The notes: generated by a model from the letters alone, not told the origin. Positions 39,570 to 46,885 are shown, counted from the first letter of the stretch. The stretch: 64,000 nucleotides of DNA from Opitutaceae bacterium (GCA_028691845.1 JAQUYL010000003.1:62001-126000); one strand, 5' to 3'. Translations and numbers: made by a program.

Positions 39570-39929
39570 TCAGTCGGGCTCGCGCTCGTCGCGGAAGAAG
39601 GTTTCGATGCCGGTGGATTCGTAGGCGAACGGGAGCAACTTGCTGCCGGGGATGAGGTTCGCGAGGAAGTCGGGGAGGTTTTCAGCGTAGCTGCCAGATT
39701 GTTCCACCACGCCGGAAAGCGTCGTGCCGGCCTTTTTGGCCTCAATCACGCCGACAGGGACACGATCAACCAACAGGAGGTAGTCACAAGGTCCGGTCTT
39801 GAGCGGAACTTCGCGGAGGGCGATGCCACGGGCCGCGGCGAGGTTAAGAGCCTTGTAGTCTTGCACGGTCCAGCCCGCAGCCACGAGCATAGCATCGATT
39901 TGCTGCCGGGCTTGGGCTTCTGGGGTCAT
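39570..39929 (-). pseudogene. hsdR: HsdR N-terminal nuclease fragment
   Basis: This 119-residue fragment begins MTPEAQARQQIDAML, the usual HsdR N-terminus. It carries the PD-(D/E)xK nuclease core GPCDYLLLVDRVPVGVIEAKKAG in two parts (Asp49, Glu63, Lys65). It ends at a TGA (39570-39572) after GIETFFRDEREPD, exactly where intact HsdR proteins continue with a RSRRVF segment. That segment is encoded in the same frame directly after the stop. TGA could come from CGA by one C-to-T change. Confidence 0.85.
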
Positions 39930-40506
39930 ACAGTGTTCATAACAGCTTAAATCAACAAGATCGGCAAGCGCAGAGGCTGGCAATCGTGAAGTCTAACTGA
40001 TTCGCGTGGCAGGCAGGCTGAAAGGGAGGCTGCGCCGGAGGCTTTCTTCAACTGGGCGCGCACCACCTCGGCGGTCAGGGGCAGCCATTTGGCCGCACTC
40101 AATTACTCGTCGTTTCCGTCAGGCTCCCTATTGGCACCAAATAGGGTTCCTATGCTTTCAGTCTATCGGCCCTTTCCCTTCAAGAAACTGGAATAGACGC
40201 CGGCCATACACCGCCCATAATCCTGGTGCAGTCAAAAGTTGGGGTAACGTTTACGCGCCCCGCCGACAATGCCGTGCCGTTTCGTCTCCGGTGCCTTTAG
40301 GCATATTAACCGTGGCCACGCTCCGTGTTCCACCCGTAGGGCCGGACCGCCGGACCGACCGCGAATCATCGCTTCGCGCACCTGGAGTGCGGGCGACCTC
40401 GCCCGCGGCACCGTCGGCGAATCATTGTCCGGCGCGCCCAGCGGTCGCGCCTACCTCGATCCGACATCAGACGGATCGAAACGGCCGCAGGATTGCTCGA
40501 TATGCC
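39930..40506. other. gene-free flank of the restriction island
   Basis: These 577 bases hold the candidate hsdR promoter and no convincing gene. A short palindrome (GCGGGCGA-CC-TCGCCCGC) lies at 40389-40406. I saw no integrase, tRNA or matching direct repeat on the other flank (30065-30210). Confidence 0.5.
39939..39967 (-). promoter_or_regulatory. candidate promoter of the hsdR-S-trlF-HNH-M operon
   Basis: On the minus strand TTGCCG (39967-39962) and TGTTAT (39944-39939) are parted by 17 bases, each matching consensus at four of six positions. The -10 box lies only nine bases before the hsdR ATG, so the transcript would be nearly leaderless. Tentative. Confidence 0.33.
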
Positions 40507-41337
40507 TTAGCGTTCCAGCAGCTTGATCAGTGCGCAAAAATCGTCGTTGGCCAGGCCGCCCTCTTCCGCGAGGCGCAGGCGCTCGCGCACCGCTTCCAGC
40601 AGCGGGAGCCGCCCCGCGCCGGCGGTGGCGCTCGCCAACCGTGTGTCCTTGTGCATGTGCTTCACGGAGAACTGCGGCGTGAAATCCCCCGCCCGCAGCT
40701 TGGCTTCCTTGTTCCGCGCCATGCCGGAGTAGGCCGCGGCCCGGCTGAAGGCCTGGAAAAACAGGTCGTCGGCAATGCCGGCCCGGCGGGCGAAAGCCAG
40801 GCTCTCGCAGACGCCTTCCATCACAATCGCACCGTTGAGGTTCATCGCCAGCTTCAGCGCCGCCGCCTGGCGGGGCCCGCCGACCCGGAGGCGCACTTCC
40901 GACACAAGCGCCAGAAATGGTTCGCCCGCGCCAATGGCCGCCTCGCTGCCGCCCATGTAGAAAACCATCTGCCGCTGCTCGGCCGCCGGCTTGCTGCCGG
41001 TGAAAGGCGCCTCCAGATACAACGCCCCCCGCGCCTCCACCTGCGCGCAAAACCGCTCCGCGCTGCCGGAATCGATCGTGCTCGACTGGATCACCAGCTT
41101 GCCCGGCCGTAGACCCGGCAGGATGCGGTCGAGCACCGCCTGCACCGCCGGAGGATCGGCGACGACGATCTGCACGGCGTCGACCGCCGCCACCAGCTCC
41201 TCGGGCGAGGACCGCCATTGCGGCGCCGCGGGCTGCGGTGTGCGATTCCATGTGCCGGCGAGCACTCCCGCCGCCGCGTAATGCCGCGCCCACACGCTGC
41301 CGATGATGCCGAGACCAGCGACGCCGATTGTTTTCAT
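40507..41337 (-). CDS. NAD(P)-dependent beta-hydroxyacid dehydrogenase family protein
   Basis: This 276-residue protein has an N-terminal Rossmann motif (GVAGLGIIGSVWARH) and the family substrate loop EAPFTGSKPAAEQRQM. The active-site helix region GGPRQAAALKLAMNLNG contains the catalytic lysine (LKLAMN). Relatives include 3-hydroxyisobutyrate dehydrogenase and the GLYR1 glyoxylate/succinic semialdehyde reductases; the GSKPAAE loop fits the latter better. The substrate is not certain. It lies 33 bases after the phosphorylase gene on the same strand. Confidence 0.85.
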   Translation of the reverse strand: MKTIGVAGLGIIGSVWARHYAAAGVLAGTWNRTPQPAAPQWRSSPEELVAAVDAVQIVVADPPAVQAVLDRILPGLRPGKLVIQSSTIDSGSAERFCAQVEARGALYLEAPFTGSKPAAEQRQMVFYMGGSEAAIGAGEPFLALVSEVRLRVGGPRQAAALKLAMNLNGAIVMEGVCESLAFARRAGIADDLFFQAFSRAAAYSGMARNKEAKLRAGDFTPQFSVKHMHKDTRLASATAGAGRLPLLEAVRERLRLAEEGGLANDDFCALIKLLER

Positions 41338-41370
41338 ATTGGGGAAAGAGATTGAATCGCGCCCGGGACG

Positions 41371-42069
41371 TCAGCCCAGAATCTCCAACATCCGCGTGAA
41401 CAGGCGGTTCACGCGCGCCTGGTTGTCCTTCACCATGTCCTTGAACTTCGCGAAATCGATCTCGGTGCCCTCGAGGCCGTTGGCATAATTGTCGATGAGC
41501 GCCAGGCTGTTGTAGCGCAGGCCGAGCTCGCTGCACAAATCGGCCTCGTGTGCCGCCGTCATGCCGATGACATCCCCCCAGTGCCGCACGATCCGAATCT
41601 CGGCCTTCGTCTCGAAGCGGGGGCCGCGCACCTGCACATAAACCCTGCCGGTATGGATTTTGAACTCAGGCGCCAGCTTTTCCACCAGGAGAGGGATGAG
41701 ATTGTTCGCGATTCCCGGCGAGCCGCCCTTGAGCTCGGTGTCGAAGTAGGTCGCCGGCCCCTGCTGCAGACCTACGTAGTCGCCGCACGACACGAAGGTG
41801 CCCGGCGGCAGCTCTGCCTTGAGCGAGCCGACCGAGTTGACCGACACGATGTCCCGGTAGCCGAGGTCGGCCAGCGCGCGGATGTTCGCCCGGTAGTTGA
41901 TCGAGTGCGGCGGCAGTGGGAAAGCGTAGCCGTGCCGGTTGATGAGCGCAAAGTCGCCCTTGGTTTTGTACGTGACCTCGCCGAAGGGCGTGGCGATCTT
42001 GTTGACACTCCACGTCGCAAAAAGATTGGAGTTCACAATGCTCGTGCCACTGATGAAAGCGACTTTCAT
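41371..42069 (-). CDS. purine nucleoside phosphorylase / MTAP family protein
   Basis: This 232-residue protein begins MKVAFISGTSI (phosphate-binding segment). It continues with INRHGYAFPLPPHSINYRAN, VNSVGSLKAELPPG, VQVRGPRFETKAEIR and IGMTAAHEADLCSELGLRY, in the usual MTAP/PNP order. It would split a purine nucleoside with phosphate for salvage. Methylthioadenosine and 6-oxopurine specificities cannot be told apart with certainty here. The ATG at 42069 is chosen because the longer frame adds only Arg-rich residues. Confidence 0.87.
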   Translation of the reverse strand: MKVAFISGTSIVNSNLFATWSVNKIATPFGEVTYKTKGDFALINRHGYAFPLPPHSINYRANIRALADLGYRDIVSVNSVGSLKAELPPGTFVSCGDYVGLQQGPATYFDTELKGGSPGIANNLIPLLVEKLAPEFKIHTGRVYVQVRGPRFETKAEIRIVRHWGDVIGMTAAHEADLCSELGLRYNSLALIDNYANGLEGTEIDFAKFKDMVKDNQARVNRLFTRMLEILG

Positions 42070-42166
42070 GGCGCCACTAACACGCCGCCTTCCCCGCGAG
42101 ACAACCCGAAATCTGCGTCCGGCAGCCCGCCGATGCGAACCCTTGCACACGTGCGCTGTTTCCACG

Positions 42167-42964
42167 GTGGGTGCCGGTCTCCGCTCCGGCGCCGTCCGTC
42201 TGTTAATCTGGCCGGCACTCTGTGCCGTCGCTCTAGTCGCCGGCGCTTGCGCCACGCCGGGCATCAATCACGTTTACGTCGCCACGCGTGGCGGCGCCCC
42301 GCTGCGCGATCTCGCACCGGCCGGCGACGCCGTCGCAGATGTACCCACCCACACCACCGCCAGCGATGTCATCCTCGGTCTGGCCTACGACTTCAACACC
42401 GACCACCTCTTTTTGCGGCTCGCCCCCGGCAACATCATCCGCGTCATCGAGCGTCCCTCCGGCCGGCAATTGCGCGAAATGACTTTGCCGGAGCTTCCGG
42501 AGGGCGCAGTCACCATCGCCGGCACACCGACGTCGGACCTCGCCATCCGTTCGCGTGACCGCCACCTGTTCGCAATCATGCCCGACGGACGCTCAATTCT
42601 GGAAACAACGCTGTCCGGCGACTATGTGCGCACGATCGGCCCGCTTTCTCTCCCCGGTCCGATCGGCGGCCTGGCGTATGATCAGAAGAGCGACCGCTTG
42701 CTCGCCCTCGTCGCCACCGGCCCGGCGCGCATCGTCGCCGTCGGCCCGGACGGGAAAATCACCGACGGGGCGACGCTGTCCGAGCCCTTGCGGCCCGTGT
42801 CCCTGGCCTACGACTCGGACCGTGGACACTATTTTGTCCCTCTGGCGGACGACCGCAGCATGGGCGAGTTCGACGCCGATGGACGGCTCATCGCCCGCAC
42901 ACCGATCGAATCCCCCGTCAGCGCCCTCGACGCCGGCCCGCGCTCCTTCCTCCGCGTGTTCTGA
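42167..42964 (+). CDS. predicted lipoprotein with beta-propeller-like repeats
   Basis: This protein of about 265 residues starts at GTG 42167, with hydrophobic RLLIWPALCAVALVAGAC ending in a lipobox-like cysteine. The rest resembles SMP-30/NHL-type propeller blades, with repeating pieces such as LAYDFNTDHLFLRLAPG, LAYDQKSDRLLALVATG and LAYDSDRGHYFVPLADD. The function is unknown. Its last codons (ALDAGPRSFLRVF) lie in a 133-bp segment repeated at 44631-44763. It is divergent from the phosphorylase gene. The start codon is a judgement; ATGs further upstream overlap that gene. Confidence 0.6.
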   Translation: MGAGLRSGAVRLLIWPALCAVALVAGACATPGINHVYVATRGGAPLRDLAPAGDAVADVPTHTTASDVILGLAYDFNTDHLFLRLAPGNIIRVIERPSGRQLREMTLPELPEGAVTIAGTPTSDLAIRSRDRHLFAIMPDGRSILETTLSGDYVRTIGPLSLPGPIGGLAYDQKSDRLLALVATGPARIVAVGPDGKITDGATLSEPLRPVSLAYDSDRGHYFVPLADDRSMGEFDADGRLIARTPIESPVSALDAGPRSFLRVF

Positions 42965-43056
42965 GCCGGCCAGGCATTCAGCTTTCAGCGTTCCGCCTAT
43001 CGTCTTTCGCCGTCTCGCGTTCTCGCTCGTCTTCCCCTCTTCCTCTTTCTGCTTTC
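42924..43056. repeat. 133-bp direct repeat, copy 1
   Basis: This segment, which includes the last codons and stop of the lipoprotein gene, matches 44631-44763 at 127 of 133 positions without gaps. All six differences cluster just after the stop codon. The pair brackets the HEPN/MNT module. Confidence 0.92.
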
Positions 43057-43470
43057 TTCTTTCCGCGGTCTCGTCCGTCTTCCTCTTTTCCTCTTTCTGC
43101 TTTCTACTTTCTTCTTTTCGCAGCCTCCCCCTCTTCCCCTCTCCCCCTCTCGTCTGTCTTCTCCGTTTCCCCTCTTCCTCTCTTCCTCTTTCTGCTTTCC
43201 ACTTTCTTCTTTCCGCAGTCTTTCCCTCTTCCTCTCTTCCTCTTTTCCTCTTTTCCTCTTTTCCTCTTTTCCTCTTTTCCTCTTTTCCTCTTTTCCTCTT
43301 TTCCTCTTTTCCTCTTTTCCCCTTTTCCCCTTTCTTCTTTCTTCTTTCTTCTTTCTTCTTTCTTCTTTCTTCTTTTCGCAGCCTCCCCGTCTTCCTCTCT
43401 CGCCCGTCTTCCCCTCTCCCTCTCTTCCCCTTTCTGCTTTCTACTTTCTTCTTTTCCCTCTCTCGCCCGT
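43019..43470. repeat. polypyrimidine tract 1 with two microsatellites
   Basis: About 450 bases are almost wholly C and T on the plus strand. They include ten perfect copies of the octamer CCTCTTTT (43239-43318) and six of the heptamer TTTCTTC (43331-43372), plus irregular longer repeats such as CTTTCTGCTTTCTACTTTC. Open frames through it are low-complexity and not credible genes. Such a strand bias can form triplex (H-) DNA. Confidence 0.93.
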
Positions 43471-43542
43471 CATCCCATAGGACGCTGCAGTTGTCCAAGA
43501 TTTGGAGTCGCGGATCGCGACGCTCACGAGCGATCACTTCTT

Positions 43543-43983
43543 CTACGGCGAAAGTTCCGGATGTTTGTCGCCCAGCCAGGCGACGACAGCCTCCCGAAGC
43601 TCCACCGCAAACTCCCGCAGTTCCTTCGCATCCTTGGCGCTGACGCGTCCGGCGGCATCGTATTCGAGGCTGTTGCGCTTGGCGCGGCAGGCATCGAGGT
43701 AGTCCGCCCCATCATGCCAGTCCGGCCCAAGAATCTGGGGCAAAGTGGTGATGGTCAGGTAGTGCGCCTTCGACTTCTCGGCTCTCCACCCTTCCGCCAG
43801 CAATGCGATGGCGCAAAGCTGCAAGGCGGCGTTGTAAGCGATGTTGAATTGGCCGTCGGGCGACAGGTTGCGCCTGGAATCCTCGATGTCGCGGTCCACG
43901 ACGCCGAAGATCTTGCCGATCTGCTCGCGTGTCGGCTCGTGGGGCTTGAGCAGGCTGGCCTTAGCCAAATCGTTTAAGCTCAT
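43543..43983 (-). CDS. HEPN domain protein, probable toxin of an HEPN/MNT pair
   Basis: This 146-residue, all-helical protein shows FNIAYNAALQLCAIALLAEGW, a typical HEPN first helix pair. YLDACRAKRNSLEYD (about 95-109) is the site of the usual R-x(4-6)-H ribonuclease motif. Here RN is followed by Tyr108, not His, as in SAV_6107-like HEPN families. In characterised pairs the HEPN protein is an RNase silenced by its MNT partner. It overlaps the 3' end of the MNT gene by 23 bases. Toxicity is inference because the catalytic histidine is not evident. Confidence 0.78.
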   Translation of the reverse strand: MSLNDLAKASLLKPHEPTREQIGKIFGVVDRDIEDSRRNLSPDGQFNIAYNAALQLCAIALLAEGWRAEKSKAHYLTITTLPQILGPDWHDGADYLDACRAKRNSLEYDAAGRVSAKDAKELREFAVELREAVVAWLGDKHPELSP

Positions 43984-44542
43984 CGGCCCCTCCTTTCACG
44001 AAGAGCTTCGGTTTACCGAGTATGTCCACCAGCAGCGGATGCTTCTTGCGTCCCTTCTTGTACTCGGCGGCAGTCATGGCGACCGGGTTGATCTCCCGTC
44101 GAAGCGTTTCCCCCGCCTTGCGGAGTGCGGGCGCCAGCGTGCGCAGGCTGGCGTCGCCGATGATGAGCAGGTCCACGTCGCTGGCCGCCTTGCCAGAATC
44201 CGAGGCCAACGAGCCGAAGACAAAGGCCACCTCGACGCCTTTCAGTTCAGCGAGCGCGCCGGCCAGCACGTCGCGCAGGCCGGCGGTCTTGAGCACGATT
44301 TGCTGCAGGTCGGCGAAGAGCGGATGTCCGGCGTTGGCTCGGAAGTAGCGGCGGTTGCCGTCGCGCCGACTGGTGACGAGATCGGCCTTCGATAATTTTT
44401 CGAGCTCCTCCTGCACGGTCTTGACGTTGAGCCCGCTCTGCCGCGCCAAGTCGCGACCGTGCCTCTCGCGCCCGGCGTCGGCGAAGAGCAACCGGAGCAC
44501 CTCGGCGCGGACCCGGGGAAAAAGCAGGTGCAGCAGTTTCAT
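43961..44542 (-). CDS. HTH-MNT nucleotidyltransferase, probable antitoxin and autoregulator
   Basis: This is a 193-residue protein. Residues 1-75 form a winged helix-turn-helix (EVLRLLFADAGRERHGRDLARQSGL in two parts, then KTVQEELEKL and RRYFRAN). Residues 95-170 form a minimal nucleotidyltransferase with FVFGSLASDSGKAASDVDLL: G110-S111 and Asp122/Asp124, the complete catalytic pattern. MNT antitoxins modify and silence HEPN toxins. The ATG at 44542 begins the HTH domain; an upstream open frame to 45199 is only low-complexity Arg/Lys/Glu sequence across the pyrimidine tract. Two 14-bp repeats directly precede the start. Confidence 0.85.
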   Translation of the reverse strand: MKLLHLLFPRVRAEVLRLLFADAGRERHGRDLARQSGLNVKTVQEELEKLSKADLVTSRRDGNRRYFRANAGHPLFADLQQIVLKTAGLRDVLAGALAELKGVEVAFVFGSLASDSGKAASDVDLLIIGDASLRTLAPALRKAGETLRREINPVAMTAAEYKKGRKKHPLLVDILGKPKLFVKGGADELKRFG

Positions 44543-44543
44543 T

Positions 44544-44578
44544 GACGGCTTATTCCCTACACACGACGGCTTATTCCC
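44544..44578. promoter_or_regulatory. paired 14-bp repeats, likely operator of the MNT/HEPN operon
   Basis: GACGGCTTATTCCC occurs at 44544-44557 and again at 44565-44578, 21 bases apart, about two helical turns. The first copy begins one base before the ATG of the HTH-MNT gene. Same-face repeats at this place suit binding by the protein's own HTH domain. Inference from position and spacing. Confidence 0.6.
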
Positions 44579-44630
44579 GTCAAGCTCATCTTCCGCTGCG
44601 CCCGCCCTCCGCTCGCACCTCCGGTGCGCA

Positions 44631-44763
44631 CCCTCGACGCCGGCCCGCGCTCCTTCCTCCGCGTGTTCTGAGCCAGTCAGGCTCGCGGCTTTCAGCGTTC
44701 CGCCTATCGTCTTTCGCCGTCTCGCGTTCTCGCTCGTCTTCCCCTCTTCCTCTTTCTGCTTTC
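44631..44763. repeat. 133-bp direct repeat, copy 2
   Basis: This copies 42924-43056 at 127 of 133 positions, including a fossil of the lipoprotein gene's end (codons for ALDAGPRSFLRVF and the stop). Here there is no gene in front of it, so it is a displaced tail. It runs into pyrimidine tract 2. Confidence 0.92.
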
Positions 44764-45059
44764 CCCCCTCTCGCCCCTCTCCCTCTCTTCCCCTTTCTGC
44801 TTTCTGCTTTCTTTTCACGGTCTCCCCGTCTTCCTCTCTCCCTCTTTCTTCTTTCCCTCTTTCTTCTTTCCCCCCTCTCGCCCGTCTCCCTCTCTTCCCC
44901 TTTCTACTTTCTACCTCCTTCTTTTCGCAGCCTCCCCGTCTTCCCCTCTTCCTCTTTTCCTCTTTCTGCTTTCTACTTTCTTCTTTTCCCCCTCTCGCCC
45001 GTCTTCCTCTCTCCCCGTCTCCCTCTCTCGTCTGTCTTCTCCATTTTTCACCCTTCCCA
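44726..45059. repeat. polypyrimidine tract 2
   Basis: About 330 bases are nearly all C and T on the plus strand. They share irregular units with tract 1 (CTTTCTACTTTC, TTCTTTTCGCAGCCTCCCCG) but lack its perfect octamer and heptamer runs. Confidence 0.9.
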
Positions 45060-45219
45060 GAGCAGCCGGGCTTCTTTGCTGAGCGGCAGGCCGGCGGCTT
45101 GGGGACGGTTCCGGCCGCCTGGTGGCTCCGGCCGAAGCAGGCCGGCCTCGGGATGTTTGGCACACGGGCATTCCCCTTGTCAAAGCCGCGCCCGCCCACC
45201 TAAATCACCCACTACACCA

Positions 45220-45960
45220 ATGACGCCGGTCACCGCCAAGATTCCGCAACATGTCGCCATCATCATGGATGGCAACGGCCGCTGGGCCAAGCAACGCGGC
45301 CTCCCCCGCCTCGAGGGGCACCGGCGCGGCGTCGAGACCGTGCGCACCGTCGTCGACGCCGCCCGCGAGATCGGCATCCGTTACCTCACGCTTTACGCCT
45401 TTTCCGTCGAGAACTGGCAGCGGCCGCCCGACGAGGTCTCCGGCCTTATGGGCCTGCTCGACTTTTTCCTGCGTCGTGAACTCGACAATCTGACAAAAAA
45501 CCGCGTGCGTCTCCACACGATCGGACGCACCCAGGAGCTGCCCGAAAATGTTCAACGCGAGTTGCGGCGCGTCACGGACGCCACCGCTTCCTTCACCGAG
45601 TGGCATCTCGTCCTCGCGCTCAACTACAGTGCACGGACCGAAATCGTCGACGCCGCCCGCGCCTACGCCGCGGCGGTGGCCGCCGGCCATACCAGCCCCG
45701 ACGCGACCACCTGGGACACTTTCGGCCGTTATCTCTACACAGCCGACCTCCCCGACCCCGACCTGATCATCCGCACTTCAGGCGAGCAGCGCATCAGCAA
45801 TTTTCTTCTGCTTCAGGGCGCCTATGCTGAGATGGTCTTCACGCCGGTGCTCTGGCCTGACTTCGGCGCAGGGGATTTGCAGGCCGCCGTGACTGAATTC
45901 GCCCGCCGTGAACGCCGCTTCGGCCTGACCTCCGAACAGGTCAAGCCCGCGACCAGTTAA
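45220..45960 (+). CDS. uppS: isoprenyl (undecaprenyl) diphosphate synthase
   Basis: This 246-residue cis-prenyltransferase makes the C55 lipid carrier for wall synthesis from FPP and IPP. The motifs are IIMDGNGRWAKQRGLPR (catalytic Asp), YAFSVENWQRP and LIIRTSGEQRISNFL, followed by a YAEMVF end. The start at 45220 gives MTPVTAKIPQHVAII, typical of the family; the open frame upstream is pyrimidine-tract sequence. It is first in uppS-cdsA-dxr-rseP. Confidence 0.96.
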   Translation: MTPVTAKIPQHVAIIMDGNGRWAKQRGLPRLEGHRRGVETVRTVVDAAREIGIRYLTLYAFSVENWQRPPDEVSGLMGLLDFFLRRELDNLTKNRVRLHTIGRTQELPENVQRELRRVTDATASFTEWHLVLALNYSARTEIVDAARAYAAAVAAGHTSPDATTWDTFGRYLYTADLPDPDLIIRTSGEQRISNFLLLQGAYAEMVFTPVLWPDFGAGDLQAAVTEFARRERRFGLTSEQVKPATS

Positions 45961-45979
45961 ACCCGCCTGCCTCAAACCC

Positions 45980-46822
45980 GTGTTTACCCGCGTTCTCAGC
46001 ACCCTCGTACTCTGGAGCGTCATCCTGGCCAGCCTCTGGTTTTTTGGCGCGCACGCCGCCGTGGTGCTGTTGACGCTGCTCAGCGCACTGAGTCTCCATG
46101 AATTCTACGGACTCATGGATCGGATGAATCTGAAACCATTCCGCTGGCTGGGGCTGGCGATTGGGGTCGTGATGACGGCCGCCCCGTATTATCTCACGGT
46201 TTACCTGTTCGACGGAAAAGAGTTCGGCGGTTTTGCCCCGGCGGTTCTGGCCGTCGCCGTCGTGATCTGCGGCGTGCGCATTCTCGGCGAGCGCGACACC
46301 ACCAACCGCTTTGAGGCCTTTTCCTCCACCCTTTTGGGCCTGATTTATCTGCCGTTCATGCTGCATTACATGGGGCGCATCCTGCTGATCCACGAGGAAC
46401 CTGTCATCGGGCTCATGCTCTGCCTCTGGCTGGTCGCCACGTCGAAGTTCTGCGACGTCGGGGCGCTTCTCACCGGCCTGGCCATCGGCCGGCACAAACT
46501 GGCGCCCAACATCAGCCCGAAAAAATCCTGGGAGGGCGCCGTTGGCGGCGTGCTCGTTTCGGTGGGTGTCGGGGCGGGCATCGCCTATCTCGCCGCCGAC
46601 TGGCTGCCGGAGAGCTTTACACCGGCGATTGCCGCGCTCGTCGCCCTGCCCATCGCGGTGACGACCATCGTCTCCGACCTGGTTGAGTCCGCCATCAAGC
46701 GCCGCGCCGACATCAAGGACACCGGTACGGTGATCCCCGGAATCGGCGGGGCCCTGGACCTGACGGACAGCCTCATCCTTACCGCGCCGATGGGATATTT
46801 CATCTTCTTTTTTCTGAGCTGA
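45980..46822 (+). CDS. cdsA: phosphatidate cytidylyltransferase
   Basis: This 280-residue, multi-helix membrane enzyme makes CDP-diacylglycerol for phospholipid synthesis. The signature is present as NISPKKSWEGAVGGVL and, towards the end, DIKDTGTVIPGIGGALDLTDSLI. The start is GTG at 45980, 19 bases after uppS. The order uppS-cdsA-dxr-rseP is conserved in many bacteria. Confidence 0.94.
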   Translation: MFTRVLSTLVLWSVILASLWFFGAHAAVVLLTLLSALSLHEFYGLMDRMNLKPFRWLGLAIGVVMTAAPYYLTVYLFDGKEFGGFAPAVLAVAVVICGVRILGERDTTNRFEAFSSTLLGLIYLPFMLHYMGRILLIHEEPVIGLMLCLWLVATSKFCDVGALLTGLAIGRHKLAPNISPKKSWEGAVGGVLVSVGVGAGIAYLAADWLPESFTPAIAALVALPIAVTTIVSDLVESAIKRRADIKDTGTVIPGIGGALDLTDSLILTAPMGYFIFFFLS

Positions 46823-46885
46823 TGAGCAATTCCGCTCAAACTGCAGGAGTGCCTTTGCTTCGCGACTCCCTGGCTCCGCCGCCTC

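Larger units (their letters stand above)
44543..45219. other. non-coding region between the MNT gene and uppS
   Basis: These 677 bases hold the 14-bp repeat pair, copy 2 of the 133-bp repeat, pyrimidine tract 2, and about 160 bases of ordinary GC-rich sequence before uppS. No credible gene is seen. Confidence 0.6.

Noticed and set aside
39570..39572. Programmed recoding (for example selenocysteine) at the hsdR TGA
   Set aside because: HsdR has no known selenocysteine at this place, the site is outside both active sites, and I saw no convincing stem-loop directly after the codon. Mutation or a natural split is simpler.
37188..39950. A 920-codon open frame on the plus strand opposite hsdR
   Set aside because: It is a shadow of the GC-rich hsdR coding strand: Gly/Asp/Glu-rich without motifs, and it lies over real helicase and nuclease motifs on the minus strand. 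It also spans the stop between the two hsdR parts without meaning.
40389..40406. Palindrome GCGGGCGA-CC-TCGCCCGC as a mobile repeat or attachment site of the restriction island
   Set aside because: Its loop would be only two bases, no second copy was seen in the window, and no matching sequence was found on the other island flank.
43239..43372. Short regular repeats as a CRISPR array
   Set aside because: The units are 7-8 bases with no spacers; they are microsatellites.
42593..43537. Long open frames across the pyrimidine tracts rich in Glu, Lys and Arg (minus) or Phe, Leu and Ser (plus)
   Set aside because: They arise from the C/T-only sequence, which has no stop codons in several frames. 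They have no domains and no start context, so they are not genes.
44543..45199. N-terminal extension of the HTH-MNT gene, and the matching plus-strand extension of uppS to 44542
   Set aside because: Both extensions are low-complexity translations of pyrimidine tract 2. The family start of each protein is a clear internal ATG (44542 and 45220).
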